Below are positions 20,797-20,811 of a stretch of DNA of 20,811 nt, in pieces. A model generated the notes under the pieces. That model saw only the letters and a list, made by a program, of their open reading frames with translations, did not search any database and was not told the DNA's origin. This stretch comes from a bacterium. Its GTDB lineage: Bacteria > Spirochaetota > UBA4802 > UBA5550. The stretch spans positions 1 through 20,811 of the forward strand of contig JAAENB010000570.1 in assembly GCA_024224995.1 (NCBI GenBank). Direction: 5' to 3'. Both the position numbers and the translations under genes were made by a program. Each line of letters opens with the position of its first letter. The stretch's first letter is position 1.

Positions 20797-20811
20797 GGAC
20801 GAAGATTGCAA

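Overview
The window looks like chromosomal DNA of a bacterium with a diderm (outer-membrane) envelope. It carries an Omp85/BamA-type barrel gene, two lipoproteins with clear lipoboxes, several exported proteins and many sigma70-type promoters (TTGACT/TTGACA, 17 bp, TATATT-like). A spirochaete (Spirochaetota) is my best guess, from the style of the lipoproteins and the many short palindromic intergenic repeats. This is inference and I hold it weakly. There are no rRNA or tRNA genes, no phage genes, no intact transposase and no CRISPR array.

Layout. 1-4700: the 5' part of an NHL-repeat-like lipoprotein (minus strand, running off the left edge); a two-gene unit of a large cytoplasmic protein with a degenerate GGDEF domain and a small membrane protein; a 46-bp perfect palindrome; and a VapBC-type toxin-antitoxin pair. 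4722-10956: a 1915-residue exported protein of unknown family built from 130-residue tandem repeats rich in Trp/Tyr/Phe-Pro-Leu strands, preceded by a small YkgJ-type CxxCxxCC metal-binding protein. 10957-15526: a repeat-rich gap, an Omp85-family barrel (plus strand), then, convergent to it, a lipoprotein-nnr operon (NAD(P)H-hydrate repair). 15527-17308: a G/C-rich minisatellite, a near-consensus promoter overlapped by four TCATATGA boxes spaced exactly 16 bp, a metal-sensing ArsR/SmtB repressor and a CDF zinc-type efflux pump. 17309-20811: an acyl-CoA thioesterase, a long repeat-filled gap, an exported alpha/beta hydrolase preceded by a 64-nt hairpin, and convergent to it an exported double-SH3 protein.

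How genes work together. The ArsR gene and the CDF gene form a metal-resistance operon, apparently autoregulated at the box array. The lipoprotein and nnr genes are 3 bp apart and probably co-transcribed. VapB/VapC overlap by one base. The GGDEF-like protein and the small membrane protein are 3-12 bp apart and are probably co-expressed partners.

The most unusual items are four. First, an element of about 120 nt is present in two inverted copies (near 11.3 kb and 20.7 kb), sharing a 56-nt identical core inside arms that differ between copies but pair within each copy. Second, the giant repeat protein. Third, the phased operator array. Fourth, an in-frame double insertion of a 38-bp repeat into nnr that is read in two frames.
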